Assembly (NCBI GenBank): GCA_905235455.1
Contig: CAJOLL010000002.1
Location: forward strand, 1 to 64,000
From: an uncultured Clostridia bacterium
GTDB lineage: Bacteria; Bacillota; Clostridia; Saccharofermentanales; Saccharofermentanaceae
Direction: 5' to 3'
DNA: 64,000 nucleotides
Of this stretch, positions 1 to 8,998 are shown piece by piece. Under the pieces are notes generated by a model. The model saw only the letters and a list, made by a program, of their open reading frames with translations, was not told the DNA's origin and ran no database searches. Made by a program: the position numbers and the translations under genes. Position 1 is the stretch's first letter. The number at the start of each line of letters is the position of its first letter.

Positions 1-2
1 AG

Positions 3-788
3 AATGCATTGGACGAGATGTTCTTTCTGAACCGCCTTTTTGCCGCGCTTCCGGTTCAGGCCGTCGAGTACGGTATGCAGTTTTTGCATGGAAAGAAGGA
101 TCTTCCAAAAGCCTGTGACGAGATCCTTCCTCTTTATATCCGCTTCGTTAATCTCGTCGATTACTGCGAAGCGATCGACATCCTCGGGCAGATCCCTTCC
201 CAGCCTTCTCCCGAAGAACTGAAAAAACGAATTGAACTTCACCAGAGCCTGGAGGAGCGCGAAAAGAGCTTCTGCCGCCCGCTTCTCGGCTTTGCTTTCA
301 ATAATGAAAAAGCACCTGAAAAGATCGATCCGGAGACAGTTTCTTCGGAAGCGGAATCACAACCGGAACCCGAGGAAGAAGGCTCTTCGAATCTTCACCT
401 TATGGACGGCTCCGCACAGATCCTCGTCTGCAAAGATCCTTTGAAGACTTCTTCTTTTTACGAGACGAAACTCGGTTTTCATGCCGCGCATCTGGATGAT
501 GAAAGCATGCCGCATATCAGTCTCGTCAGAGATAACATCGAGATCCTGCTTGTAAAAGCCGATCCGGAAAAAGCAGCTTCTGTTCTTCCCGCCCGTGAAC
601 TCTACGGCGTCCCGTACGATCTTTTCATCTACTGCGCCGAGCCGATGCTGCTTCAGATGGAGCTTTTGAATAACGGAGTAAAACTGATCAAGACCTTAGA
701 AGACGCAGACTCTTCCAAGCATGAAAACCGTGAATTCGTCATCGAAGATATCGACAGAAGACATATCTGCTTTTCTCAGATGATGTAG
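3..788 (+). CDS. Partial protein with C-terminal VOC (glyoxalase-like) domain
   Basis: The reading frame is already open at the window edge, so the true start lies upstream; the first in-frame start-like codon is a TTG at 9. About 262 residues are visible. The N-terminal ~95 residues are helical and unrecognised. An acidic, proline-rich linker (EAESQPEPEEEG) follows at roughly residues 115-126. The last ~125 residues have the beta-alpha-beta-beta-beta pattern of the vicinal oxygen chelate/glyoxalase-bleomycin resistance superfamily, including SSFYETKLGF and a second half ending DIDRRHICFSQ. Function is unknown; members bind small molecules or metals. The 3' end overlaps the convergent cysE gene by 13 bases. 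Confidence 0.6.
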   Translation, partial: NALDEMFFLNRLFAALPVQAVEYGMQFLHGKKDLPKACDEILPLYIRFVNLVDYCEAIDILGQIPSQPSPEELKKRIELHQSLEEREKSFCRPLLGFAFNNEKAPEKIDPETVSSEAESQPEPEEEGSSNLHLMDGSAQILVCKDPLKTSSFYETKLGFHAAHLDDESMPHISLVRDNIEILLVKADPEKAASVLPARELYGVPYDLFIYCAEPMLLQMELLNNGVKLIKTLEDADSSKHENREFVIEDIDRRHICFSQMM

Positions 789-1732
789 CACCAGGCTTCG
801 CCCTGATCCAGGTCCTCTGTTTTTTTCTGGTTATCGTTGGTGTGGTATTCCATCTCCAGATTCTTCATGCTGACCTTACTGTTGGCCTCGATCGATCTGG
901 TAATAAAGGTGTTACCTCCGATGACCGTATTTTCTCCGATGATGGTGTCGCCGCCGAGGATGGAAGCTCCCGCATAGATCGTGACATTGTCGCAGATCGT
1001 CGGATGACGTTTCTTTCCGGAAAGCTTCTGTCCGCCTCGAGTGGAAAGAGCACCGATCGTAACTCCCTGATAGATCTTGACATTTTGTCCGATGATCGAG
1101 GTCTCACCGACAACGATACCCGTGCCGTGATCGATAAAAAAGTACTTGCCGATCGTCGCTCCGGGATGAATATCGATTCCCGTCTCCGAATGCGCATATT
1201 CCGTCATCAGACGCGGCAGTACCGGAACTTTCAGAAGATAAAGCTCATGTGCGATACGATAGACCGTGATCGCCATAAGACCCGGATATGCCAGAATGAT
1301 CTCATCGAAGCTGCCCGCCGCCGGATCGCCGTCGAGGGTCGCGAGAAGATCCGTCTCAATATATTCTCTGATCTTGGGGATCTTACGGAAAAACTCCTTG
1401 CAGAGACGGTAGCTTTCTTCTTCCCGCTCCGTTTCATGGCCTTCTTCGTTCAGCGAATAGTCGAGCGCACGGTAGATCTGCTTTTTCAGATGATAGAAAA
1501 TATCCTCGATCGTTACCGCAAAACTGTTTTCCGGGTTATAGATCTTGTAAGAACGGTCTCTGAAATAGCCCGGATAAATGATCCGGAAAAAGTGCTGGAC
1601 CAGTTCGATGACTTCCGTCTTATCCGGATTACTGAAAAGCTTTTTCGCGTCAATATTTCTGCCGCCGTCAAAATCGGCGATGATATCTTTTACGATCTCA
1701 TTGATCTCATGATCTTTTTCGATTCCACCCAT
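776..1732 (-). CDS. cysE: Serine O-acetyltransferase
   Basis: Transfers acetyl from acetyl-CoA to L-serine, giving O-acetylserine for cysteine synthesis; cytoplasmic. The 318-residue protein has a helical N-terminal ~165 residues and then a left-handed beta-helix of hexapeptide repeats, with the family's catalytic region visible as DIHPGATIG, DHGTGIVVGET and the QGVTIGALS segment. The ATG at 1732 is chosen because GAAAGGAAG lies 8 bases before it; an in-frame TTG at 1753 has no ribosome site. The long N-terminal domain is typical of the larger clostridial SAT type. It is monocistronic and convergent with the upstream VOC gene. It supplies the substrate for the cysteine synthase at 13.7-14.6 kb, although the two are not adjacent. 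Confidence 0.93.
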   Translation of the reverse strand: MGGIEKDHEINEIVKDIIADFDGGRNIDAKKLFSNPDKTEVIELVQHFFRIIYPGYFRDRSYKIYNPENSFAVTIEDIFYHLKKQIYRALDYSLNEEGHETEREEESYRLCKEFFRKIPKIREYIETDLLATLDGDPAAGSFDEIILAYPGLMAITVYRIAHELYLLKVPVLPRLMTEYAHSETGIDIHPGATIGKYFFIDHGTGIVVGETSIIGQNVKIYQGVTIGALSTRGGQKLSGKKRHPTICDNVTIYAGASILGGDTIIGENTVIGGNTFITRSIEANSKVSMKNLEMEYHTNDNQKKTEDLDQGEAWCYII

Positions 1733-1828
1733 TCCCGTTACTTCCTTTCTCAATTGAACGTCTTATAAGAAACGGATCTTTCTTCTCATGATAACATAAG
1801 CTTATACCGCATGAAAATCACATTTTTC

Positions 1829-2758
1829 CTATTCCTCTTTACGCATCTGCTGATCCTGCGCTCTGGCAAGTTCCCGCCATTCTTTTCTGTAATCCCGAGG
1901 CGTCGTTCCGAAGCACTTTTTAAAGGTCTCGCTCATGTAACTGACCCCGGAAAAGCCCGACAGCGAAGCGATCTCCGCCATGCTCAGATTGCTCGATCTT
2001 AAGTATTCCGCGACTTTCCTGGCACGGAAGTGCATCAGATAGTTGATCGGCGATTCTTCGACAAACTGCTTAAAGAGGAGATTACACAGCGATTTGCTGA
2101 TATTGGCCGAACCCGCGATCTCCTCGAGCGTCAATGTCCTTTGGTAGTTATTCGAGATATAGTGCATCATGTTCTTAAAAGTCTGCATCCTTGCGTCCGG
2201 TGCTTCTTCCGGCCCTAAGATACCGATGATCTCCGATCTTTTGATCACGAGATCCCAGATCTGATAGAACTGTTTCGTTACTTCAAAAGCACAGTGCCGG
2301 ATCGGAAGGAGCGACTTCATGAGGTCATACATCGCATCGGTCATCTCATCGATGTCCCGAAATCTCAGATACGGAAGATCTTTGTTATCCGTGATCGGGC
2401 GGATCGCCTGCATCTCAACGGCGACCGACGCATTCAGGATCCCCGGATGTGCGATAAAGATGACGTATCTCGCCCCTTCCTCATCAATGCACATACTGTA
2501 ATGGATCTGATTAGAATTTATAAAGATCGTATCCCCCTCGTGGAGCATGATCGTCTTACCATTCACGGAATACGCCATCTTGCCCTGCGTGACGGTACAG
2601 ATCTCTACATCCTCATGAAAATGAGGAACTCTCTCCCAGGTAACATTTGGCTTAACCCAGCCTTCGAATATATAAGAAGGAAACAGTGGATCGTCGTAAT
2701 TAACGATCTCAGAACCATCTTCCCGCTTTACGATCAATCCCATGATGTCCCGATTCAT
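1829..2758 (-). CDS. AraC family transcriptional regulator
   Basis: A 309-residue regulator with an N-terminal cupin-like sensor domain (histidine-rich PHFHEDVEICTV near residue 45) and a C-terminal AraC/XylS DNA-binding domain with two helix-turn-helix motifs (from about residue 200; the second includes ASLSGFSGVSYMSETFKKCFG). The family usually senses a small molecule such as a sugar. The gene is divergent from the ABC-2 exporter operon starting at 2948 and is probably its regulator; this is inferred from arrangement only. The 190-base divergent region contains an inverted repeat (ATTATAAC ... GTTATAAT, about 2780-2820) that could be its operator. Confidence 0.88.
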   Translation of the reverse strand: MNRDIMGLIVKREDGSEIVNYDDPLFPSYIFEGWVKPNVTWERVPHFHEDVEICTVTQGKMAYSVNGKTIMLHEGDTIFINSNQIHYSMCIDEEGARYVIFIAHPGILNASVAVEMQAIRPITDNKDLPYLRFRDIDEMTDAMYDLMKSLLPIRHCAFEVTKQFYQIWDLVIKRSEIIGILGPEEAPDARMQTFKNMMHYISNNYQRTLTLEEIAGSANISKSLCNLLFKQFVEESPINYLMHFRARKVAEYLRSSNLSMAEIASLSGFSGVSYMSETFKKCFGTTPRDYRKEWRELARAQDQQMRKEE

Positions 2759-2947
2759 AACTTACCTCATCTTCCACAAAATTATAACTATCTTCTACAG
2801 AGCTGGAGAATCGTTATAATTTTTGCGCATTTTTCATATAGAAAAGCAATTTCTACTACAATATACTTGCAATTGCAAAGAAAAGCAAGATATTCAAAAC
2901 AGTCGAAAAAAAGAAAAATCCGGAAGAAAAAGATGAGGAAACACAAA

Positions 2948-3883
2948 ATGGGAAACGCAATCGAAATGAAAAATGTATGCAAGGACTTTAAGATCCTGAA
3001 CCGTCACGAGGGATTAAAAGGCAGCATCCGTGACCTGTTTTCCCGTGACTACAAAACGATCTCCGCGGTAAAAGATGTCTCTCTTGAGATCAGCAAAGGC
3101 GAGATCATCGGATATCTCGGTCCGAACGGTGCGGGCAAATCTACAACGATCAAGATGATGACCGGCGTGCTCGAGCCGACCTCCGGCGAGATCCTCGTCA
3201 ACGGTGTCGTACCTTATAAGGAAAGAACGAAGAATTCTGAACACATCGGCGTCGTTTTCGGACAGAGAAGTCAGCTTTGGTGGTCGCTCCCCTTGATCGA
3301 ATCCTTCCGCCTTCTGCGCGATATCTACATGGTGCCGAAAAAAGAATACGAAGACATGCTGACACTTTACCGTTCGCTCGTGGATATCGAGCCGATCCTG
3401 CATAAGCCGGTCCGTCAGATGTCCCTCGGACAGAGAACGCTCAGTGATATCCTTGCTGCCTTTCTGCATAATCCGGCGATCGTATTTCTCGACGAGCCGA
3501 CCATCGGTCTGGACGTTTCGATGAAATCGAAGATCCGTGACCTTATCAAGGGGCTGAATCAGGAAAAGAACACGACCGTCATCCTTACGACTCACGACAT
3601 GGGCGACGTTGATGCCCTCTGCAAAAGGATCGTCATCATCGACAAGGGCAGGAAGATCTACGACAACGACATCGACCACTTAAAATCCTACTTCGGCTCC
3701 TACAGAACGCTCCGTATGAGGCTTTCCGACGACACCTGGGAAGAATGTGTCATCGACGAGACGAAAGAAGATGTCATGCAGGTCATTATGCAGAAGCAGA
3801 AAGAACAGAAGATCAAAGACATCCAGCTTCAGGAGATCTCGACCGAAGAGGTCATCAAAAAGATCTACGAAGGAGGCAACTGA
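2948..3883 (+). CDS. ABC-2 type transporter ATP-binding protein
   Basis: ATPase of an exporter, 311 residues. Walker A is GPNGAGKST near residues 60-68, the signature region is MSLGQRT, and Walker B is [12 protein letters not shown]. The N-terminal extension before the nucleotide-binding domain and the C-terminal ~70 residues after it match the COG4586 group, whose partners are COG4587 and COG3694 permeases. Exactly such a pair follows. The ATG at 2948 is chosen because GATGAGG lies 9 bases upstream; the frame is open further 5' but has no ribosome site there. It starts a three-gene operon with the next two genes. Substrate unknown. Confidence 0.92.
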   Translation: MGNAIEMKNVCKDFKILNRHEGLKGSIRDLFSRDYKTISAVKDVSLEISKGEIIGYLGPNGAGKSTTIKMMTGVLEPTSGEILVNGVVPYKERTKNSEHIGVVFGQRSQLWWSLPLIESFRLLRDIYMVPKKEYEDMLTLYRSLVDIEPILHKPVRQMSLGQRTLSDILAAFLHNPAIVFLDEPTIGLDVSMKSKIRDLIKGLNQEKNTTVILTTHDMGDVDALCKRIVIIDKGRKIYDNDIDHLKSYFGSYRTLRMRLSDDTWEECVIDETKEDVMQVIMQKQKEQKIKDIQLQEISTEEVIKKIYEGGN

Positions 3884-3884
3884 T

Positions 3885-4694
3885 ATGAATATGAAAAGAC
3901 ATCTGGCACTGACACGTGCGGGCATCATGGAGTCTCTCCAGTACCGCCTCGGCACCGCGGTCACGCTCTTTGCCAACCTGATATATCTGGTACTTGTATA
4001 CTTTCTTTGGAAAGCAATCTATGCTTCGGCCGGAACGGATGTCGTCAACGGCATGACGTTTACCGATACCATGATCTACCTGATCCTGGCGACCGCCATT
4101 TTTAATTTTCTCGAAATGTTCGTGGTCTGGGATATGAGCCGGTCGATCCAGTCGGGGAAGATCATTCTCGATCTTCTAAAGCCGATGAGGTTCCGTGAGT
4201 ACACCTTCTGGAGCTACTCCGGATCCCATGTAGTACTTTTCGTGCTGACGTTCATCCCGACATTTCTCGTCGTACTGATCGTGACCCACGGCGCGATTCC
4301 TACGGGGATCAATCTGCTGTGGTTCGCCGTCGCGACCGTCATGGCACTGATCGTCAATTTCAGCATGGAGATGATCGTTGCCACGATCTGCCTGTATACG
4401 GAGTCGACCTGGGGCATCAATATCGTAAAAGAGACGATCGTACTTCTTTTGTCGGGTGCGTCGATCCCGCTGGCATTCTTTCCGGAAGCCCTGAGGCAGG
4501 TCGTTGATTATCTTCCTTTCCGGGCGGTCTACGATATTCCTCTTACGATCCTTCTGGAAAAAAATGACACCAACACGATCGAAGGTCTTCTTCCGATGTT
4601 CGGCCTGCAGCTGGCCTGGGCACTTCTCCTGACGCTTGCCGGTACGTTGTTTTGGAACTACTCGGTCAAGAGGATTACCGTGAACGGAGGTTAA
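3885..4694 (+). CDS. ABC-2 type transporter permease (first)
   Basis: A 269-residue membrane protein with six predicted hydrophobic segments (for example TAVTLFANLIYLVLVYFLW near the N-terminus), consistent with the COG4587-like permease that works with COG4586 ATPases. The start at 3885 follows AGGAGG in the end of the ATPase gene and lies two bases after its stop codon, so translation is probably coupled. Together with the next permease it would form the heterodimeric membrane channel. Substrate unknown; the family has been linked to drug or metabolite export. Confidence 0.85.
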   Translation: MNMKRHLALTRAGIMESLQYRLGTAVTLFANLIYLVLVYFLWKAIYASAGTDVVNGMTFTDTMIYLILATAIFNFLEMFVVWDMSRSIQSGKIILDLLKPMRFREYTFWSYSGSHVVLFVLTFIPTFLVVLIVTHGAIPTGINLLWFAVATVMALIVNFSMEMIVATICLYTESTWGINIVKETIVLLLSGASIPLAFFPEALRQVVDYLPFRAVYDIPLTILLEKNDTNTIEGLLPMFGLQLAWALLLTLAGTLFWNYSVKRITVNGG

Positions 4695-4695
4695 T

Positions 4696-5523
4696 ATGGA
4701 AAACGTAATGACAAAACCGCAAAAAAGGAGAGGCTTCGGCTTTTATCTTCGCATATACAGGAAGATCCTCGTACAGGATCTCAAGAGCAAGATGAGTTAT
4801 CGTGCGGACTTTCTGATCTCCACGATCGGCATGATCATGACGAATCTTTCGGGATTTGTGACGTTTCTGATCCTGTTTAAAAACTTCCCTTCCATCAACG
4901 GATGGGACTACCATCACATGCTCTTCCTCTACGGCTTCTCGCTGATTGCGCTGACGCCCGTACAGTGCTTTTTCGACAACAACTGGAACCTTCGTTTTCA
5001 GGTGCAAAGCGGCGACTTTATCAAGTACTGCTTCCGACCGATCAACGTATTCTTCTACTTCATGTCGGAAGTGTTCGATGTAAAAGGTCTCGGCCAGTTT
5101 GCATTCGGTGTGGGAACCCTGATCTATGCCTGGATCCACATCGGCATTCCCGTCACGCCCTTTGTGATCGCGAAACTCGTGCTGTTCCTCCTGACGGCAT
5201 CGCTGTTTATGATCGCGATCATGAACGCGGCGGCAGCGACGTGTTTCTGGATCGTCGGTTCCGGCTATGTTATGGTCATCATGTTCCGCTTTAAGGACTT
5301 TGCGAAATATCCGTCGAACATCTTCCACGGCGTGTTCCGCATCCTGTTCACCTTCGTAATCCCGATCGCATTCGTCGCTTACTATCCGAGCCTGGCGATA
5401 CTGGAATCCGAAAACATTCCGGTCTTGACCTGGTGCGCGCCGGCCCTCGGTATCCTCTTTTTCTACTTCAGTTACAAGTTCTGGATGCTCGGGGTAAGAA
5501 AATACGATTTCACCGGTTCATAG
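4696..5523 (+). CDS. ABC-2 type transporter permease (second)
   Basis: A 275-residue protein with a short cytoplasmic N-terminus and six hydrophobic segments, resembling the COG3694 partner permease. It follows the preceding permease by one base, with a GGAGG ribosome site inside that gene's end. The pair plus the ATPase at 2948 form a complete exporter operon, divergently transcribed from an AraC regulator. No terminator hairpin is obvious in the following 50 bases, and the next gene has its own promoter. Confidence 0.85.
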   Translation: MENVMTKPQKRRGFGFYLRIYRKILVQDLKSKMSYRADFLISTIGMIMTNLSGFVTFLILFKNFPSINGWDYHHMLFLYGFSLIALTPVQCFFDNNWNLRFQVQSGDFIKYCFRPINVFFYFMSEVFDVKGLGQFAFGVGTLIYAWIHIGIPVTPFVIAKLVLFLLTASLFMIAIMNAAAATCFWIVGSGYVMVIMFRFKDFAKYPSNIFHGVFRILFTFVIPIAFVAYYPSLAILESENIPVLTWCAPALGILFFYFSYKFWMLGVRKYDFTGS

Positions 5524-5572
5524 AAAAAAGATTACCGAAATAGCACATACAAAACATGTACATCATCGGTTT

Positions 5573-5599
5573 TTGACATTTCGTTACTTATGCTATAAT
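5573..5599 (+). promoter_or_regulatory. Promoter of the zinc-ribbon gene trio
   Basis: A -35 box TTGACA (5573-5578) and a -10 box TATAAT (5594-5599) are separated by 15 bases, with TGC just before the -10 as an extended -10 feature. It lies 36 bases before the ATG at 5635. Confidence 0.7.
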
Positions 5600-5634
5600 T
5601 TCAATGGTTTTTTATGGAAAAGGAGGCGTTCCAT

Positions 5635-6531
5635 ATGGCAAATGAGAACAGGACATGTCCGAACTGCAATTCGCCTTTAACGCTTCAAAACGGAAACTGG
5701 TTCTGCCCGATCTGCGGCAGTTCTTTTGCCTCAGACTGGCAGGCGGAAGATGTGGAGCGCGCCCGTGAAGCGACACGTGTCCAGCGCGAGCAGGCACAGG
5801 CCCAGCGCAATCAGACGATCAACCAGACCAGGGAATCTATCCAGCAGGCAAAGACCGCCAACGAGGCAAGAAGAACCGGTCAGGCGCAAATGTTTCGCAT
5901 TGCCAAGCCTCTCCTGATCATATTCGCTATCTGGATCATACTGTCTATCGGCCGATTTATACTGTTCGGGGCGGTCGGGTTTTCCCTCATAAACACCAAT
6001 ATCCTCGGTGGCAGCGATAATAACTCGAAAACGAACACGACCACGGAACAAAAACAGTTCTTCCCTGTCGAGGAGCTGGAAAATGACCCTTCTCTTCTTA
6101 AAGACGTGATCGCCTCGGGCTATTACTACGCCAAAAACGAAACCGCGCAGGAGATTGATTTCTCTGGCATTGCCAGGCGGACCGGAACGCCGGAATTGAT
6201 CGAACTTTACTCCATTCGGGCGGTCAACGAATACGGCACTTTTATCATGATGGTCTGGAAAAACATGTATCAAGCCGAGGACGGCACCGCTTTCGAGCGT
6301 TATGTCTCTATGAGGATCTACCTGGAAGAATTAACCCCGGACGGGACCGTTGTAAGTGATTTCGCCACATTCACCATCGGGCGCCCGTACTCCTCGGCAG
6401 ATGGCGGATATACCGATCTTGATGAACTTCATCTGGAAACGATCACAGAAGCCGGGTATGCCGGCGAAAAGGTAACGGAATTGCCCATCACTGAAGAGCT
6501 CTTTTCTGAGATCTCGGATTACCGCGGATAA
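5635..6531 (+). CDS. Zinc-ribbon single-pass membrane protein, paralog 1
   Basis: 298 residues. The N-terminus has a zinc ribbon of two CxxC knuckles (CPNC ... CPIC), followed by an Arg/Gln-rich helical or coiled-coil stretch (residues ~40-85), one transmembrane segment (~95-120), a Thr/Asn-rich linker and an exported ~150-residue domain. The topology suggests a cytoplasmic zinc ribbon and an extracellular domain. The ATG at 5635 follows AAAGGAGG by 8 bases; an ATG 21 bases earlier lacks a ribosome site. First of three tandem paralogs. Function unknown; TFIIB-type zinc ribbons of this kind are common in Firmicute hypothetical proteins. Confidence 0.8.
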   Translation: MANENRTCPNCNSPLTLQNGNWFCPICGSSFASDWQAEDVERAREATRVQREQAQAQRNQTINQTRESIQQAKTANEARRTGQAQMFRIAKPLLIIFAIWIILSIGRFILFGAVGFSLINTNILGGSDNNSKTNTTTEQKQFFPVEELENDPSLLKDVIASGYYYAKNETAQEIDFSGIARRTGTPELIELYSIRAVNEYGTFIMMVWKNMYQAEDGTAFERYVSMRIYLEELTPDGTVVSDFATFTIGRPYSSADGGYTDLDELHLETITEAGYAGEKVTELPITEELFSEISDYRG

Positions 6532-6543
6532 GGAGGAAGAAAC

Positions 6544-7419
6544 ATGAAATTAACGAATCTCAATTGTCCGCAGTGCAACGGGTACCTTCAGCAACAGGGA
6601 GATATGTTCTTCTGCAGCAGCTGCGGCAGTGCTTTTACCATCGACTATGACGAGGCAGATGTACAACACACGGAACTTGTCACCCAGGCAGACCGCACGA
6701 AGATGCTTCTTCAAAGTGATATCGAAGTCATGCAGACGGATTATCTGTTAAGCGAAAGCATGGCGGATCGCGAGGCGCTAAGAAAGATCCAGAAGGAAAT
6801 AAAAGACAGTATTAAATCGGCGACGAAAGCCGCAGGTATATATCTTCTCGTCATGGGCATCGGCATCGGCTTGCTCATCGGAATGCTCATCTGGTCCGGC
6901 AAGAACTGGAGCAAGCACAAGGAGAATCAGGAGGCCAACGAAAAAGAGACCGCACTGGAGCTTGAAGATCTCGTCGCTTCGGATCTGCACTTTCTGGAAA
7001 ATGAAGTGGCCAGAGGACAGAACTACGAATACAAGCTGCGAGTCGGATCTCCGGTCACAGATACACGCTTCGTAGAAACGCGCACCGCACATTTATGCGG
7101 CGATCCGAAAATGACCGACCTTTATCTGATGACCGTTAAAAGCAGCCATGATCCGGAACTTTGGATCGTCTATCAGATCCCGTATGTATACGAAGATACA
7201 AGCGAGCTGATCTATATTTACGATGTCGTCAGTTTTAATGAGATCGCCAAGGATAAATACGGAGATCCGACCGCCAATGAGAACGCCTTCTCCCGTTCTA
7301 ATGACAACGGATGGAGAGGTTTTTTCGAAAAAGACCAGCTCTACCGTGAATTGCTCCTCGGAGACGGAAGATACGAAATGAAGCCGATCGATACTTGGGA
7401 AGGAGTCGCAGACAAATGA
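6544..7419 (+). CDS. Zinc-ribbon single-pass membrane protein, paralog 2
   Basis: 291 residues with the same plan as its upstream neighbour: zinc ribbon (CPQC ... CSSC), charged helical linker, one transmembrane segment near residues 96-117, a Glu/Lys-rich stalk and an outer domain of about 150 residues. It starts 12 bases after paralog 1, with AAGGAGGAAG upstream, and its stop overlaps the start of paralog 3. Pairwise identity with the neighbours looks low outside the ribbon and the WxxxQxP-like part of the outer domain, so the duplication seems old. Function unknown. Confidence 0.8.
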   Translation: MKLTNLNCPQCNGYLQQQGDMFFCSSCGSAFTIDYDEADVQHTELVTQADRTKMLLQSDIEVMQTDYLLSESMADREALRKIQKEIKDSIKSATKAAGIYLLVMGIGIGLLIGMLIWSGKNWSKHKENQEANEKETALELEDLVASDLHFLENEVARGQNYEYKLRVGSPVTDTRFVETRTAHLCGDPKMTDLYLMTVKSSHDPELWIVYQIPYVYEDTSELIYIYDVVSFNEIAKDKYGDPTANENAFSRSNDNGWRGFFEKDQLYRELLLGDGRYEMKPIDTWEGVADK

Positions 7420-8303
7420 AACTGGTCGTAATGAATTGCAAAAACTGTAATGCTCCCCTTCACCTCGTCGACGGAAAACTCGTCTGCGAATACTGTGATT
7501 CTGTCACGGAGATTCAAAAAGACAGCAGTGACGTGGCCTTCGAAAGAGTCGCCAACGCGGAAGAATATATAAGAAGGTCTTTGGATCAGAAAAAGGAAAA
7601 CCTTCAGAAGCACTATCAGGAGCTGGAAGCACAAAAACTCGAAAAGGAAGCAAATGAAGAAAAGCTGAAAAAAGCACGCCGGCTCCGCTCGATGTTGAAA
7701 ACCTTTGTCTGGCTCATCCTCATATTTGTCTTTGTTGCGGCCATCGTTGCAGGTATGATTTTCCTGGTCAAAAAGGCCGACGATAAAAAACGGGAGGAGG
7801 AGGCTGCCCGTCACGAAGAGATGCTGCGCAACAAACCGGAATCGTATCGACTGACGAAGACGGAACTTCTAAGCGACGGTTATTTTGAAAAAGAAGCGGA
7901 AAAGATGGCGCTGGAATATTTAAAAGATGACCATAAAGGATCGGTCTATGAAACAACCGACGACGGGATCAATATCTGGAGCATGGAACAAGAACCGGAG
8001 CTTGTGGAAAAATACCTGATCACCACAGAACACGGTAACGGCCTGTATTTCTTTTATAAGCTGGTGCTCGAGACGGATGACGGACTTACCAAGGAAGGAT
8101 ATGACTGCGTCGTTATCAGCGACATCTATCTCGACAAAGACGGCAAGATCACGACTGACGGCGAGTACCGGATACACAGAGAAGCAAGTGGCTCTTTCGA
8201 TTACTGCTTCGCTCTTGACTTTGATCTGGACAGCATGAGATACGACATCGTCGAGAAAAAGAAAGCAAACGAAGACAGGCTGTATTTCGTATACGATCTT
8301 TAA
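7416..8303 (+). CDS. Zinc-ribbon single-pass membrane protein, paralog 3
   Basis: 295 residues: zinc ribbon (CKNC ... CEYC), long charged coiled-coil (about residues 45-90), one transmembrane segment (LVWLILIFVFVAAIVAG-like region, ~97-120), then an exported domain. The ATG at 7416 overlaps the previous stop as ATGA and has GGAAGGAG 10 bases upstream, so the three genes are one translationally coupled operon. Function unknown. Confidence 0.8.
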   Translation: MKLVVMNCKNCNAPLHLVDGKLVCEYCDSVTEIQKDSSDVAFERVANAEEYIRRSLDQKKENLQKHYQELEAQKLEKEANEEKLKKARRLRSMLKTFVWLILIFVFVAAIVAGMIFLVKKADDKKREEEAARHEEMLRNKPESYRLTKTELLSDGYFEKEAEKMALEYLKDDHKGSVYETTDDGINIWSMEQEPELVEKYLITTEHGNGLYFFYKLVLETDDGLTKEGYDCVVISDIYLDKDGKITTDGEYRIHREASGSFDYCFALDFDLDSMRYDIVEKKKANEDRLYFVYDL

Positions 8304-8362
8304 TCCGGAACTGTTCCTCCGAAACGGACGGATACATGCCCATGTTCGTCCCCCGGCTATTG

Positions 8363-8396
8363 ATTAACCTATTCACCTTGCGGTATAATAGGTAAT
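8363..8396 (+). promoter_or_regulatory. Promoter and candidate autoregulatory site of the Rrf2 gene
   Basis: TTGATT (-35) and TATAAT (-10, about 8382-8388) are separated by about 18 bases. An inverted repeat with arms CCTATT and AATAGG spans the spacer and -10 region, a position suited to autorepression by the Rrf2 protein encoded next. Operator assignment is inference. Confidence 0.5.
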
Positions 8397-8424
8397 AGAA
8401 TTTGTTTCGGAAAGGAGAAATCCT

Positions 8425-8838
8425 ATGGTTTCTACAAAAGGACGCTACGCGATCCGTGTTATGATCGATCTGGCTGAACACGATATCGGGAATTATGTCC
8501 CGCTGAAAGATGTTGCCGAAAGACAGGATATTTCCAAGAAGTATCTGGAGATCATCGTCAAAGACATGGTAAATGGCGGTCTCGTTACCGGCGCCAGCGG
8601 AAAAGGCGGCGGATATAAGCTCACCAGAAAACCGGAGGATTATAGGATCGGCGAGATCTTAGAGCTCATGGAAGGAAAACTCGCTCCGGTCGCCTGTCTT
8701 TCCGATGAGACAAATACATGTCCGAGAAGAGACTCTTGCCAAACGCTTCCGATGTGGGAAGAATATGATAAGATGGTACACGACTTCTTCTACAGTAAAA
8801 AGCTGAGTGATCTGATTGATTCTACAGTAAAAAGCTGA
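8425..8838 (+). CDS. Rrf2 family regulator, IscR-like with three cysteines
   Basis: 137 residues with an N-terminal winged helix (MVSTKGRYAIRVM) typical of Rrf2 proteins. Three cysteines at residues 91, 99 and 105 match the iron-sulfur ligand positions of IscR (spacing C-x7-C-x5-C), which suggests an Fe-S or nitric-oxide/redox sensor rather than the cysteine-free CymR type. The gene stands alone, between the zinc-ribbon operon and a terminator. The last ~14 residues are encoded by a tandemly repeated 32-33 base unit and the stop codon lies in the second copy, so the present C-terminus is probably recent. Targets are not visible; neighbouring cysteine and metal genes are candidates. Confidence 0.88.
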   Translation: MVSTKGRYAIRVMIDLAEHDIGNYVPLKDVAERQDISKKYLEIIVKDMVNGGLVTGASGKGGGYKLTRKPEDYRIGEILELMEGKLAPVACLSDETNTCPRRDSCQTLPMWEEYDKMVHDFFYSKKLSDLIDSTVKS

Positions 8839-8886
8839 GTGATCTGATCTGATTCTACAGTAAAATGCTGAGTGATCTGATCTGAT
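8790..8886. repeat. Three-copy 32-33 bp direct repeat over the rrf2 3' end
   Basis: Copies run 8790-8821, 8822-8854 and 8855-8886, each beginning CTACAGTAAAA and containing GCTGAGTGATCTGAT. They differ by one substitution and a CT insertion or deletion. The first copy and part of the second are coding. Confidence 0.95.
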
Positions 8887-8946
8887 ACCGGTCGGCGGGA
8901 TCTCCGTTTTGTCCGACTGCAGGCGATGCCGCAAAATAAGAAAGCA

Positions 8947-8979
8947 AAAAAAGATCCGCATTTCTGCGGATCTTTTTCT
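8947..8979. terminator. Bidirectional intrinsic terminator between rrf2 and trpB2
   Basis: A GATCCGC/GCGGATC stem with a short loop is flanked by A5-7 on the left and T5 on the right, so it can terminate the rrf2 transcript (+) and the trpB2 transcript (-). The two genes converge here. Confidence 0.85.
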
Positions 8980-8998
8980 TATCTTTTTCAGTTTCGGA

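Noticed and set aside
842-1768. Long open frame opposite cysE, and similar long frames opposite cysK, the sulfhydrylase and the ABC genes
   Set aside because: They mirror well-recognised genes, lack ribosome sites and encode low-complexity, Asp/Arg-rich sequence typical of antisense shadows.
2294-2947. N-terminal extension of the ABC-2 ATPase
   Set aside because: It is antisense to the AraC gene, and a good ribosome site and family-like start are at 2948.
8425-8838. CymR cysteine-metabolism repressor
   Set aside because: CymR proteins lack the three cysteines seen here at the IscR cluster positions, so the IscR-like reading is preferred.
8790-8886. CRISPR array
   Set aside because: The repeats are directly adjacent with no spacers and only three copies.
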